A stretch of 14,673 nucleotides of DNA from Pseudomonadota bacterium (GCA_021808185.1 JAKBCB010000033.1:1-14673); one strand, 5' to 3'. Positions 1 to 9,144 are shown, counted from the first letter of the stretch. Numbers and translations are program-made. Notes: generated by a model not told the origin, from the letters alone.

Positions 1-1
1 C

Positions 2-109
2 GCCACCTCCCGCGCCGGCCCGCTGCCGCGCGTGCTGAGCGCGTTTCGCGAGCATTGTCGCGCCAGCGTGCACGACGACACCATTCCCGGCATGGCCCCG
101 CCGCCCTGA
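2..109 (+). CDS. C-terminal end of an unidentified protein (partial)
   Basis: An open frame enters from the left edge and ends at TGA 107-109, giving the last 35 residues of a protein. The visible tail contains LPRVLSAFREHCRAS, an amphipathic helix like those ending the effector domain of many LysR-type regulators, followed by a proline-rich tail (MAPPP). That resemblance is weak and I do not assign a family. The gene converges on the argE-like gene with only four bases between the two stops, so real genes appear to abut here. No domain can be identified from so short a piece, and the frame could still be spurious. Confidence 0.45.
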   Translation, partial: ATSRAGPLPRVLSAFREHCRASVHDDTIPGMAPPP

Positions 110-113
110 GCCG

Positions 114-1262
114 TCAGGCCGCGAGGCGAGCCAGCAGCGCGTCCATCATCGCATCGCACCGCGCCAACTGCTCGCCGGTCACGAACTCGTCCGCCGTGTG
201 CCCCTGCGCCATGTCGCCGGGGCCGCACACCACCACCGGCACGTCCAGGCGCTCGCGGAACAGCCCGGCCTCGGTGCCGAACGCCACCTTGATGTGCCCG
301 TTCGCGCCCGTCAGCGCCTGTACCGTCCGCCCTGCCACGCTGTCCGGCGCGGTGTCCAGGCCGGGATAGGCGTTCACGACTTCCATGCGGATGTCGGCCG
401 AGGGGAAGCGCCGCCGCGCCGTCGTGACCAGTGCCGCCGCGTCCTCGGCGATGGCGGCAAGGATGTCCCGGGCGCTGTCGGCGGCAAGGTTGCGGATCTC
501 GAAATCCAGCACGCACCGCTCCGGCACCATGTTCAGCGCGACGCCGCCGGCGATGCGGCCGACATGCAGCGTGGTGTACGGCACGTCGTACTCCGCGTCC
601 TGCGCCCCGCGCGCCGCCAGATCGTCCTGCCGTTGGCGGACACGCTGGATCAGGTCGCTCGCCAGATGGATCGCGTTCAGCGCGCGCGGCGCCAGCGCCG
701 AATGCCCCTCCGTCCCGCAGCACACGGCGCGGGCCGCCAGCTTGCCCTTGTGGCCGGTCGCCACCCGCATCCCGGTCGGCTCGCCGACGATGCACAGTGC
801 CGCGCGCGGGCCGGTGGCGGCCAGCACGTCCAGCATCCGCCGCACGCCGACGCAGCCGATTTCCTCGTCGTGCGAGAACGCCAGATGCAGCGGCGCCGCC
901 AGGGGCCGGGCCGCCGCGATGCCGGCGGCGCGCAGCGCACAGGCCAGAAAGCCCTTCATGTCCGTGGTGCCGCGCCCGTAATACCGCCCGTCCTGGGCGC
1001 GCAGGCGGAACGGGTCGCCGGTCCAGGGCTGGCCGTCCACCGGCACCACGTCGGTATGGCCGGACAGGATCACCCCGCCGTCGCCCTCCGGCCCGATGCT
1101 GGCGAACAGGTTGGCCTTGGTTCCGGTCTCGTCCGCGATGACGCGCACGCGGGCGCCGATGCCGGCCAGATATGCCTCGATGGCCGCGATCATCGCCATG
1201 TTCGGGTCGCGGCTGACGGTGGGGAAGCCCACCAGCCGGTCCAGCCACGCCACCGTGTCCAT
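114..1262 (-). CDS. argE: ArgE-like M20 deacylase (acetylornithine deacetylase family)
   Basis: This is a 382-residue zinc-dependent amidohydrolase of peptidase family M20A, closest in pattern to acetylornithine deacetylase, which releases acetate from N2-acetylornithine in the cytoplasm. Visible signature residues are H69 and D71 (SGHTDVVP), bridging D101 (GRGTTDMKGF), catalytic E133 and metal ligand E134 (HDEEIG), E161 (GEPTG), and H355 near the C-terminus (QGHTADEF). The central dimerisation domain spans about residues 175-285. I chose the ATG at 1262 because the protein then begins MDTVAWLDRLVGFPTVSRD, the usual ArgE N-terminus, with GAGG just upstream; an ATG at 1283 and the frame start at 1307 lack a good ribosome site. 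It is divergent from creatinase across 118 bases. Family membership is secure. The true substrate may be another N-acylated amino acid, because no arginine-biosynthesis genes are adjacent. Confidence 0.88.
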   Translation of the reverse strand: MDTVAWLDRLVGFPTVSRDPNMAMIAAIEAYLAGIGARVRVIADETGTKANLFASIGPEGDGGVILSGHTDVVPVDGQPWTGDPFRLRAQDGRYYGRGTTDMKGFLACALRAAGIAAARPLAAPLHLAFSHDEEIGCVGVRRMLDVLAATGPRAALCIVGEPTGMRVATGHKGKLAARAVCCGTEGHSALAPRALNAIHLASDLIQRVRQRQDDLAARGAQDAEYDVPYTTLHVGRIAGGVALNMVPERCVLDFEIRNLAADSARDILAAIAEDAAALVTTARRRFPSADIRMEVVNAYPGLDTAPDSVAGRTVQALTGANGHIKVAFGTEAGLFRERLDVPVVVCGPGDMAQGHTADEFVTGEQLARCDAMMDALLARLAA

Positions 1263-1380
1263 CGTCCTCGCCCCGTCCCGCATCGCCCGCCGCAATGGCG
1301 CGATCATGCCTTTCTATTTCCCCGCACCCGTTCCCGCCACCTACCAATGCGCCCGGATGGGTCGGGTCTTGGGGGCCAAC

Positions 1381-2616
1381 ATGAATACGTACACCGAAAC
1401 GATGCCGAACGAGCTGCTGCGCTTGCAGCACATGTACAACGGGCAGAAGGCCGTGCCCACCTTCAGCGCCGCCGAGATGCGGCGCCGACAGGACGGGCTG
1501 CGCGCGATCCTGGCCGAGCACAGGCTCGATGCCGCGATCCTGACCTCGTACCACAACGTCAACTACTATGCCGATTTCATGTACTGCTCGTTCGGCCGCC
1601 GCTTCGCGCTGGTGGTGACGGACAAGGCGGCCACCACGGTCACGCCCGGCATCGACGCGGGCCAGCCCTGGCGCCGTAGCTTCGGGGAGAACATCACCTA
1701 CACCGACTGGCGGCGGGACAATTTCTTCCACGCGCTGCAAACCCTGCTGCCGGGTGCCAAGCGCGTCGGCATCGAGTTCGATCACGTCAACCTCGATCTG
1801 CACCGGCTGTTGCAGGAGGCGTTTCCCGCCGTCACCCTCGTCGATGTCGGCCAGCCGACGATGTGGCAGCGCACCGTGAAGTCGACCGAGGAGATTGCGC
1901 TGATCCGCGAAGGCGCCCGCACCGCCGACCTCGGCGGCGAGGCGGTGCGGGCGGCGATCCGCGAGGGCGTGGGCGAGCATGAGGTGGCACTGGCCGGCAC
2001 GCAGGCGATGGTGCGCCACATCGCCAAGACGTTCCCGCACGCCGAGCTGATGGACACCTGGGTATGGTTCCAGTCCGGCATCAACACCGACGGCGCGCAC
2101 AACCCGGTGACATCGCGGCAAGTCCAGAAGGGCGACATCCTCTCGCTGAACTGCTTTCCGATGATCGCCGGCTACTACACGGCGCTGGAACGCACGCTGT
2201 TCCTCGACCACGCGAGCGAGGCGCATCTGCGCATCTGGGGCGTCAACTGCGAGGTGCACCGGCGCGGACTGGAAATCCTGCGCCCCGGCCGCCGCTGCGG
2301 CGACATCGCGGCCGAACTGAACGAGATCTACCGCTCGCACGGCCTGCTCGGCTACCGCAGCTTCGGCTACGGCCATTCCTTCGGCGTGCTGTCGCACTAT
2401 TACGGCCGCGAGGCCGGCGTGGAACTGCGCGAGGATGTGGAGACGGTGCTGCGGCCGGGCATGGTGGTCTCGATGGAACCGATGCTGTCGATCCCCGAAG
2501 GGCAGCCCGGCGCCGGCGGCTACCGGGAGCACGACATCCTGGTGCTGACCGAGGACGGGGCGGAGAACATCACCGGCTTCCCGTTCGGGCCGGAGCACAA
2601 CATCGTCCGCCGCTGA
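1381..2616 (+). CDS. Creatinase (creatine amidinohydrolase, EC 3.5.3.3)
   Basis: The 411-residue cytoplasmic protein hydrolyses creatine to sarcosine and urea. It has the two-domain pita-bread fold of the creatinase/M24 family: an N-terminal domain to about residue 165, then the catalytic domain. Compared from memory with the 403-residue Pseudomonas putida enzyme it matches over its whole length. It keeps the general base H240 (INTDGAHNPV; His232 in Pseudomonas), guanidinium-binding E270 (ALERTLF; Glu262) and E366 (VSMEPM; Glu358), and F71/R73 (CSFGRR; Phe62/Arg64). The metal ligands of true M24 aminopeptidases are absent, as expected for creatinase. I chose the ATG at 1381, preceded by a G-rich stretch (TTGGGGGCC). 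ATGs at 1357 and 1402 are alternatives, and 1402 aligns with the second Met of the Pseudomonas protein. No sarcosine oxidase, creatininase or urease gene is in the window. Confidence 0.93.
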   Translation: MNTYTETMPNELLRLQHMYNGQKAVPTFSAAEMRRRQDGLRAILAEHRLDAAILTSYHNVNYYADFMYCSFGRRFALVVTDKAATTVTPGIDAGQPWRRSFGENITYTDWRRDNFFHALQTLLPGAKRVGIEFDHVNLDLHRLLQEAFPAVTLVDVGQPTMWQRTVKSTEEIALIREGARTADLGGEAVRAAIREGVGEHEVALAGTQAMVRHIAKTFPHAELMDTWVWFQSGINTDGAHNPVTSRQVQKGDILSLNCFPMIAGYYTALERTLFLDHASEAHLRIWGVNCEVHRRGLEILRPGRRCGDIAAELNEIYRSHGLLGYRSFGYGHSFGVLSHYYGREAGVELREDVETVLRPGMVVSMEPMLSIPEGQPGAGGYREHDILVLTEDGAENITGFPFGPEHNIVRR

Positions 2617-2625
2617 GGGCGCGCG

Positions 2626-3222
2626 CTACTGCCCCGCGCGCCCAGCCGGGCGCGGGGGCAGGACGATGGGCTTGAATTTCCCCCCCTTTGCCTTGGCACG
2701 GGCGCGGCGCAGGGTCTCCAACAGCGCGGGCTTGTCGTGGGTGATAACGGCGTCGCGCAGCACGTCGTTGATGCGCGCCTCGGCGGCGGTGTGCCCGGGC
2801 GGGCCGGGGACGTGCAGATACACCGGGATCTCGGCGTTGACGGCGGCGGCCACCGTTTCCGCCAGCCCCTCCGCCTTCAGCGCCGCATCGGTGAGCAGCG
2901 TGATCATCACGCCGAGGCGCTGTTCGCCCGTCGTCTTGGCGACTTCGTAGTGCAGCCGCACCAGCACGCCGGACTGGTCCGGCCGCAGCGTCGGGCGCAC
3001 CCATTTCAGTTGCCGCCAGCCACAGAAGAACGCCCGGCACGCCTGCGGCCGGGTCTCGTAGATGCCGCATCCCTTGCCCGGCAGCATGTTCCGGCAGCGA
3101 TAGCCCTGCACCTTGCGCAAGTCCGGATCGTCGATGGTCAGTGCCACGCAGCACACCGTGCACGGCCCGCATTCGCGGCCGGGCACCAGACCAATGTCCG
3201 TCATCGCTGTGCCGTCGGGCAT
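2626..3222 (-). CDS. YkgJ-family cysteine-cluster protein
   Basis: This 198-residue protein has an N-terminal cysteine cluster typical of the YkgJ / zinc- or iron-chelating CxxCxxCC family: C18, C21, C24 and C25 (RECGPCTVCC), then C43 (YRCRN), C52 (KGCGIYETRP), C62 (QACRAFFC) and C67. The cluster is presumed to bind a metal ion or Fe-S centre, and the biological role of the family is poorly defined. The C-terminal half (about 75-198) has no motif I recognise and ends in a basic, proline-rich tail. The ATG at 3222 is preferred because GGGGTGGGGAT lies upstream; an ATG at 3204 also fits. The frame stays open further upstream to 3465, but that part overlaps dedA and is compositional. It lies 53 bases downstream of dedA on the same strand and probably shares its transcript. 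It converges on creatinase, with nine bases between the stops. Confidence 0.82.
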   Translation of the reverse strand: MPDGTAMTDIGLVPGRECGPCTVCCVALTIDDPDLRKVQGYRCRNMLPGKGCGIYETRPQACRAFFCGWRQLKWVRPTLRPDQSGVLVRLHYEVAKTTGEQRLGVMITLLTDAALKAEGLAETVAAAVNAEIPVYLHVPGPPGHTAAEARINDVLRDAVITHDKPALLETLRRARAKAKGGKFKPIVLPPRPAGRAGQ

Positions 3223-3275
3223 CGCTGATCCCCACCCCGGCGCAGCATAGCGCCTCGGCCGGGCGGGCGCGCAAG

Positions 3276-3935
3276 TCAGCCGCGTCGGGTGCTTGCCACC
3301 GGTGCCGGGGTGTAACGGCGCAAGCGCCGGTGCAGCGCCACGGCGGCGGCCGCCGCCGCGACCAGCCCGACGCCCGCCACGGCCGCCGAACTCCAATCGC
3401 CGGCTTGCAGTTGCTGCACCGCGAGGCTGCCGAGTTGCGCGGCATAGACATGCGCCGGCGCCCACACGATGGCCGAGACGACATTGGCGGTCAGAAACAG
3501 TCGCCGGGGCATGTGCGCCATGCCCGCCACCACCGGCACGGTGTTGCGCAGCACCGGCACGAACCGCGCCAGCGCCACGCTCAGCGCCCCATGCCGCGCG
3601 AAGAAGCGTTCCGCCACGGGCAGCAAATCCGGCCGGCGCGACAGCGGCCAGACGCCCGCGATGCGCCCGCCGAAGCGCCGGCCGATCCAGAACGAGATGC
3701 CGTCGCCCAGCACCGCCCCCACAATGGCGGCGAGCACGATCGGCAGCATCGGCGCGCCGCCCAGGGCCGCCGTGCCGGCCACCGCCATCACGATCGGCGT
3801 GCCGGGCACGATCATGCCGACCACCGCGACCGCCTCCACCACCGCGCCCGCGAAGGCCACGGCGATCGCCAGCACCGGGTGCGCCGCGACCAGTGCCGTT
3901 GCCCAGGTGATCAGATCGTTCATCGACAGGCCCAT
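3276..3935 (-). CDS. DedA-family inner-membrane protein (SNARE-associated / VTT domain)
   Basis: The 219-residue integral membrane protein belongs to the DedA/VTT family. Members act in lipid-carrier (undecaprenyl phosphate or phosphatidylethanolamine) flipping, envelope homeostasis and proton-dependent resistance. Visible family features are an acidic residue E34 before a re-entrant GMIVPGTP segment (40-47), a GDGISFWIGRRFG motif (78-90), and the diagnostic FFARHG...ARFVPVLRNTVPVVAG block (111-138) with R124 and R130. Hydrophobic helices lie near 12-40, 47-78, 145-165 and 183-202. I chose the ATG at 3935, preceded by AAGGTGG at good spacing; an ATG at 3923 (MNDLITWA) has no clear ribosome site. 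It is divergent from the lysR gene across 81 bases, so the two may share a regulatory region. The family is clear and the specific substrate is not. Confidence 0.88.
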   Translation of the reverse strand: MGLSMNDLITWATALVAAHPVLAIAVAFAGAVVEAVAVVGMIVPGTPIVMAVAGTAALGGAPMLPIVLAAIVGAVLGDGISFWIGRRFGGRIAGVWPLSRRPDLLPVAERFFARHGALSVALARFVPVLRNTVPVVAGMAHMPRRLFLTANVVSAIVWAPAHVYAAQLGSLAVQQLQAGDWSSAAVAGVGLVAAAAAAVALHRRLRRYTPAPVASTRRG

Positions 3936-4005
3936 ACCCCGCGCCACCTTACAGGCGCCTTTCGGCACGCTTGCGGGCGGCATAGGCTGCGCCGCATTCC
4001 CAGGC

Positions 4006-4012
4006 AAGGAGG
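4006..4012 (+). promoter_or_regulatory. Ribosome binding site deciding the GTG start of lysR
   Basis: AAGGAGG lies four bases before GTG 4017. It is a full match to the anti-Shine-Dalgarno sequence and fixes a non-ATG start for the LysR gene; no in-frame ATG is placed as well. Confidence 0.7.
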
Positions 4013-4016
4013 CGGC

Positions 4017-4874
4017 GTGCGCAACATACCCACGGACCTGCTGCGGGCCTTCGTGACCGTCATCGACCTGAAGGGCTACACCCGCGCGGGCGAGCAACTC
4101 GGCCGCGCCCAACCGACCATCAGCTTGCAGATCAAGCGCTTGCAGGAACTGATCGGCGTCTCGCTGTTCGAGCGCGAGGCCGGCACCTCGCGGCTGACCG
4201 AGGCGGGGGAGGTGTGCCTGAGCTACGCCCGCCGCATCCTCGCCCAGCACGACGAGATGCTGGTGCGGCTGACCAGCAAGGGGGCCGGCGGGCGGCTGAA
4301 GCTCGGCATCCCGAACGATTACGCCGACCGGTTCCTGCCGGCCTTCCTCGGCCGGGTGCAGGGGCAGGATGTGCGCTTCGACGTGGCCACCGACGTCTCG
4401 CTCAACCTGCTGCGCGATTTCCGCGAGGGGCTGCTCGACCTCGTGCTGGCGGTGACGCCGGACACGCTGGGGGAGGGGACGCTGGCGACGTGGCGCGAGC
4501 CGCTGACCTGGATCGGCCCGCCCGACGCGGCAACGGTGCCGGAGGGGCCGGTGCGGCTGGTGGTGTATCCGGAAGGCTGCCTGTACCGCCGCACCATGCT
4601 GAGCGTGTTGCAGCGCCAGGGCTGCGCCTTCGACATCGTCTATGTCACCAGCAGCCTGACCAGCATCGAGGCGGCGGTGCGCGCGGGCTTCGGCGTCACC
4701 GCGCTGGCGCGACGCCTGTGCCCGCCAGGGCTCGCCGCGCTGGAGCCGTCCGAGGCGCTGCCGAGCCTGCCGGATGTCACCGCCGGGATCTACGCGAGCG
4801 CCCGCGCGCAAGGGCGGGCGATGCAGCGGCTCGCGGGCCTGTTCGCCGAGGTTGTGGGGGCCGTGCCTGCCTAG
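4017..4874 (+). CDS. LysR-family transcriptional regulator
   Basis: This 285-residue DNA-binding regulator has the usual LysR layout. A winged helix-turn-helix occupies about residues 4-63, with the pattern TDLLRAFVTVIDLKGYTRAG...QPTISLQIKRLQE...LFERE...RLTEAG. A linker helix follows to about 90 (YARRILAQHDEML), then a periplasmic-binding-like effector domain begins at GGRLKLGIP. The start is GTG 4017, set by a strong ribosome site. The gene is divergent from dedA and convergent with potC, whose stop shares the same CTAG. LysR proteins often control the divergent neighbour (here dedA-ykgJ) and their own gene. Control of the pot operon or creatinase is possible but not shown by the sequence. 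The effector ligand cannot be read from the sequence. The protein is slightly short for the family (about 300) but looks complete. Confidence 0.9.
   Translation: MRNIPTDLLRAFVTVIDLKGYTRAGEQLGRAQPTISLQIKRLQELIGVSLFEREAGTSRLTEAGEVCLSYARRILAQHDEMLVRLTSKGAGGRLKLGIPNDYADRFLPAFLGRVQGQDVRFDVATDVSLNLLRDFREGLLDLVLAVTPDTLGEGTLATWREPLTWIGPPDAATVPEGPVRLVVYPEGCLYRRTMLSVLQRQGCAFDIVYVTSSLTSIEAAVRAGFGVTALARRLCPPGLAALEPSEALPSLPDVTAGIYASARAQGRAMQRLAGLFAEVVGAVPA
4871..4874. other. CTAG palindrome used as stop codon on both strands (lysR / potC)
   Basis: The palindrome CTAG supplies TAG at 4872-4874 for lysR on plus and TAG (CTA at 4871-4873) for potC on minus. The two convergent genes therefore overlap by four bases and leave no room for an intergenic terminator. 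Confidence 0.9.
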
Positions 4875-5677
4875 CGCGCGCGGCGGCCGAGCCACGTGGT
4901 GACGACGAACAGCAGGATGGACAGCGCCAGCAGCACCGTCGCCGCCGCCATGATCGTGGGGTTCACCTGGTCGCGGATGCCGGAGAACATCTGCACCGGC
5001 AACGTGCGCTGCTCGGCCGAGGTGATGAACAGCGCCACCACCACCTCGTCGAAGCTGACCGCGAAGGCGAACAGCGCGCCGGAAATCACCCCGGGCGCGA
5101 TCGCGGGCAACGTCACGCGCAGGAACACCGACAGCGCCGGCGCGCCCAGCGACAGGCCGGCCCGCGTGAGGTTGGTGTCGTAGGTCGAAAGTGTCGCCGC
5201 CACCGTCACCACCACGAACGGCAGCGACAGCGCCGTGTGCGCGAGCACGAGGCCCGGCTTGGTGTTCACCAGCCCCAGATCGCCAAAGAACAGGTAGCTG
5301 CCCACCGCGACGATGACGATGGGCACGATCATCGGCGACAGCATCACCGACATCACCACGCGCCGGTACGGAAAGTCGGGCCGTGCAAGGCCGAGGGCCG
5401 CCGAGGTGCCGAGCACGGTCGCCAGGATCGTCGTGGCGACGGCGGCGATGACGCTGTTCCGCAATGCCGCGATCCAGCGCACATTGCCGAAGAAATCGTC
5501 GTACCAGCGCAGCGAATACTCCTTCACCGGCAGGGTGAAGAACGCCTCCTTGGAGAAGCTGAGCGGCACGACGACGAAGAACGGCGCGACCAGGAACACC
5601 AGCACGGCGATGACGAAGGCCAGCACCGCGAACCGCCCGACACGCTCGGCCCCGGTGGCGTAGGAGGGGAGCCACAT
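4871..5677 (-). CDS. potC: ABC importer permease, PotC-like (polyamine/opine class)
   Basis: This is a 268-residue inner-membrane permease of the binding-protein-dependent ABC class, similar in length and pattern to PotC. Six hydrophobic segments are visible (about 15-40, 71-98, 107-131, 145-164, 193-219, 240-262). The cytoplasmic EAA loop that docks on the ATPase is at about 172-196 (RAGLSLGAPALSVFLRV...APG). It starts at ATG 5677, seven bases after the potB stop begins at 5684, with GTAGG upstream partly overlapping that stop, which suggests translational coupling. It is the last gene of the potD-A-B-C transcript and ends in a CTAG shared with lysR. It should pair with PotB to form the membrane channel. 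The substrate is not determined by the permease sequence; PotC is a class label, and polyamines, guanidino compounds or other cationic solutes are all possible. Confidence 0.9.
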   Translation of the reverse strand: MWLPSYATGAERVGRFAVLAFVIAVLVFLVAPFFVVVPLSFSKEAFFTLPVKEYSLRWYDDFFGNVRWIAALRNSVIAAVATTILATVLGTSAALGLARPDFPYRRVVMSVMLSPMIVPIVIVAVGSYLFFGDLGLVNTKPGLVLAHTALSLPFVVVTVAATLSTYDTNLTRAGLSLGAPALSVFLRVTLPAIAPGVISGALFAFAVSFDEVVVALFITSAEQRTLPVQMFSGIRDQVNPTIMAAATVLLALSILLFVVTTWLGRRAR

Positions 5678-5683
5678 GGCGGC

Positions 5684-6894
5684 CTACCCGAACCGCATCC
5701 GCTCGGGACCGACGATGCGCAGGAACGCGCCGTAGATCGCGAGCGTGACCGCCAGCAGCACCACGCCGAGCGCGCTCGCCAGCCCCCAGTTCAGGTCGCG
5801 GTTGACGTAGGTGGAGATGAAGTTGGAAATCATCTGATCGGTCGGCCCGCCGACCAGGGCCGGGGTGATGTAGTAGCCGAGCGAGAGGATGAAGGTTATC
5901 AGCCCGCCGGCCACGACGCCCGGAATGGTCTGCGGCGCATAGACGCGCCAGAACGCCGAGAACGCGGGCGCGCCGAGCGAACGGGCGGCGCGGATCTGCG
6001 TCGCCGGGATGCCGCGCATCACGCTGTAGATCGGCAGAATGGTGAACGGGAGCTGGATGTGCACCATCGCGGTGACGGTGCCGAAGCGCGAGAAGATCAG
6101 TTGCAGCCGCTCCGCCGAAAGCCCGGTGGCGACGATGATGTCGTTGATGATGCCATCGGTCTGCAACAGCACCACCCACGCCGTGGTGCGCACCAGCAGC
6201 GACGTCCACAGCGGCAGCAGCACGAACAGCAGCATCACGCGCGCGGCGCTGGGCGGCGCGATGGAGATGGCATAGGCCACCGGAAAGCCCAGCACCACGG
6301 TGCCGATGGTCACGAGCGCCGAGATCCACAGCGTACGTGCCAGTAGCAACAGGAAAATGGATTCCTCCGGGTCGCCGCGCACGATGGCGCCGTCCGGTGT
6401 CTGCGCCATATCCACCGCCGTCAGCAGGTAGTACAGCGTCCAGCCGCGCGTATTGCGCGCGATCACCTGCCACGTCGCCAGATCGTTCCAGGCGTCGTCC
6501 TTGTCGAGGAACATCGGCTTGTACGGTCCCGTCTCGGCGGCGGCGACCATGCGGGCGGCGGCGAGCATCTTGCTGCGCATGCCCGGCATTTCGTAGTTCA
6601 GCCGCTTGCCCACCAGGGCCGCCGTCTTGGCGTCGTTCGCGATCTTCAGGTCGGCGGCGAGGGCGGCAAAAACCGGCTCGTCCGGCACCGCCTTGCCATC
6701 CCAGCGCGCCAGCGCCACGACGGTGCGCGGCAGCACCTGCCGCACCTCCGGGTTGGCGACGGCGGTGGACAGCAGCGCCACCAGCGGTGTCACGAAGGTG
6801 ATCGCCAGGAACAGCAGCGCCGGCGCGCCGAGCATGAACGCCGCCCACCGCGCCGGCCGCGCGGAGCGGCGTACCGCGCGTGCCAGAGCGCGGC

Positions 6895-6898
<4 letters not shown>
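5684..6898 (-). CDS. potB: ABC importer permease, PotB-like, with large extracytoplasmic insert
   Basis: The 404-residue inner-membrane permease is the partner of PotC. The first hydrophobic segment is at about 19-47. A long hydrophilic stretch of some 130 residues (about 48-180) follows before the second membrane segment at 181-212, so this protein is much longer than Escherichia coli PotB (about 275-285). Later segments lie near 222-246, 276-292, 325-349 and 376-396. The EAA loop is at 303-327 (RAARSLGAPAFSAFWRV...IPG). The start ATG at 6898 overlaps the potA stop as ATGA (6895-6898), a coupling overlap. The insert should lie on the periplasmic side and may contact the binding protein. I have seen long first loops in other alphaproteobacterial PotB-like permeases, so this is a subfamily trait rather than damage. 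Substrate unknown. Confidence 0.9.
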
Positions 6899-7968
<1,070 letters not shown>

Positions 7969-7988
7969 CGCAGCGGACCCTTCCAACC

Positions 7989-9029
7989 TTACTGCGCGAG
8001 CCAGGTGGTGAAGCGCTTGCGGATGTCCTCGCCCTGGTCGCCCCAGAAGCTGTAGTCGGTGGCAAAGGCGTTGGCGACGTTGGCGGAGTAGGTCGGCAGG
8101 TTCGGCGCATACTCGGGCGCGACAGCCTTGGCGGCGGCGCTGGTCACCGGGCCGTACGGGATGTATTTCGGGAAGCCCGAGAGAATCTCGGGCGAGACCG
8201 AGAATTTGATGAACGCATAGCTGGCGGGGAGGTTCTTGGCGCCCTTCGGGATCACCCAGTAATCCGCGTCGAGCAGCTCGTTGTCCCACACGATCTCGAA
8301 GTGCTTGCCTTCCTTGTTGGCGTTGAAGATGCGGCCGTTCCACGCCGTCGTCATCACCACCTCGCCGGAGGCGAGCAACTGCGGCGCCTGGGCACCGGCT
8401 TCCCACCAGACGATGTCCTTCTTGATGGTATCGAGCTTCTTGAATGCCCGATCCACGCCGGCCTTCGTCGCCAGCACCTTGTACACGTCCTTGTTGGACA
8501 CACCATCCGCGATCAGCGCGAATTCCAGGTTGGAGACCGGGTTCTTCCACAGCCCGCGCTTGCCGGGAAATTTCTTGGTGTCGAAAATATCGGCGATCCT
8601 GGTCGGACCATTCTTCATCTTGTCGCCGTCATAGGCCAGGATCGTCGCGTACACGATGGTGCCCACGGCGCAGTCGTTCGCGGTGCCGGGCTGCCAGTCC
8701 TTGCGATTGCCGATCTTCGACCAGTCGAGCTTCTCGTACAGCCCCTCGTCGCAGCCCTGCTGCGCGCCCGGGCCGTCCACGTCGATCACATCGAGCGAGA
8801 CGCCGCCTGCCTGTTCCATCGCCTTGATCTTGGCGATCTCACCGCCGTACTCCTGCTCGACGAATTTGATACCGGTCTTGGCGGTGTACGGCTCGAAGAA
8901 CGTGGCGCGCTGCGCGGCCTGATAGGCACCGCCGAAGCTCATCACCGAGAGCTGTCCATCCGCGAAAGCCGGCATCGCCAGCAAGATCGTGGCGGCCGAC
9001 AGGCCCAGGATCGTCATTGGTTTTTTCAT
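7989..9029 (-). CDS. potD: Periplasmic solute-binding protein, PotD-like
   Basis: The 346-residue secreted protein captures the ligand for the PotABC importer. The N-terminus (MKKPMTILG...ILLAMPAFA) is a standard Sec signal peptide, with likely cleavage after A23. The mature part begins DGQLSVMSFGGAYQAAQ, a beta-strand and loop typical of PotD / SBP_bac_8 polyamine- and opine-binding proteins. Later pieces include DVIDVDG, WWEAGAQAPQLLASGEVVM and DADYWVIPKGAKN. Acidic residues (D79, D82, D84 in DVIDVDG) and aromatics are available to bind a cationic ligand, but the ligand cannot be named. The start is firm: GGAGGTAA lies five bases upstream of ATG 9029. It is first in the potD-A-B-C order and faces a 245-base divergent control region. 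Creatine, other guanidino compounds or polyamines are all candidates. Confidence 0.9.
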   Translation of the reverse strand: MKKPMTILGLSAATILLAMPAFADGQLSVMSFGGAYQAAQRATFFEPYTAKTGIKFVEQEYGGEIAKIKAMEQAGGVSLDVIDVDGPGAQQGCDEGLYEKLDWSKIGNRKDWQPGTANDCAVGTIVYATILAYDGDKMKNGPTRIADIFDTKKFPGKRGLWKNPVSNLEFALIADGVSNKDVYKVLATKAGVDRAFKKLDTIKKDIVWWEAGAQAPQLLASGEVVMTTAWNGRIFNANKEGKHFEIVWDNELLDADYWVIPKGAKNLPASYAFIKFSVSPEILSGFPKYIPYGPVTSAAAKAVAPEYAPNLPTYSANVANAFATDYSFWGDQGEDIRKRFTTWLAQ

Positions 9030-9034
9030 TTGAA

Positions 9035-9042
9035 TTACCTCC
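9035..9042 (-). promoter_or_regulatory. Strong ribosome binding site of potD
   Basis: Read on minus this is GGAGGTAA, a near-perfect Shine-Dalgarno sequence five bases before ATG 9029. It fits a highly translated binding protein and settles the start. Confidence 0.8.
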
Positions 9043-9144
9043 GCCCAGACGTGACGCACGTTGCCGGGCCACGCGGCCAGACGGTGCGAGTGCACGATGC
9101 GCAAGCAGGCTATGTGCCATGACGGCCTGTGTGAAGTGGGAAGC

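Noticed and set aside
104..118. CCTGA-gccg-TCAGG inverted repeat between the first two convergent stops, as a terminator
   Set aside because: A five-base stem formed mostly by the two stop codons, with no T-run. Too weak to call.
1263..1380. Promoter and operator search in the argE/creatinase divergent gap
   Set aside because: An A/T-richer patch at about 1311-1321 exists, but no -35/-10 pair at proper spacing and no clean palindrome was found.
3276..6848. A 1190-codon open frame on minus spanning dedA, lysR, potC and most of potB
   Set aside because: Only the part 3276-3935 (dedA) is a real protein. The rest is an Arg/Gly/Ala-rich shadow of lysR, potC and potB, kept open by high GC.
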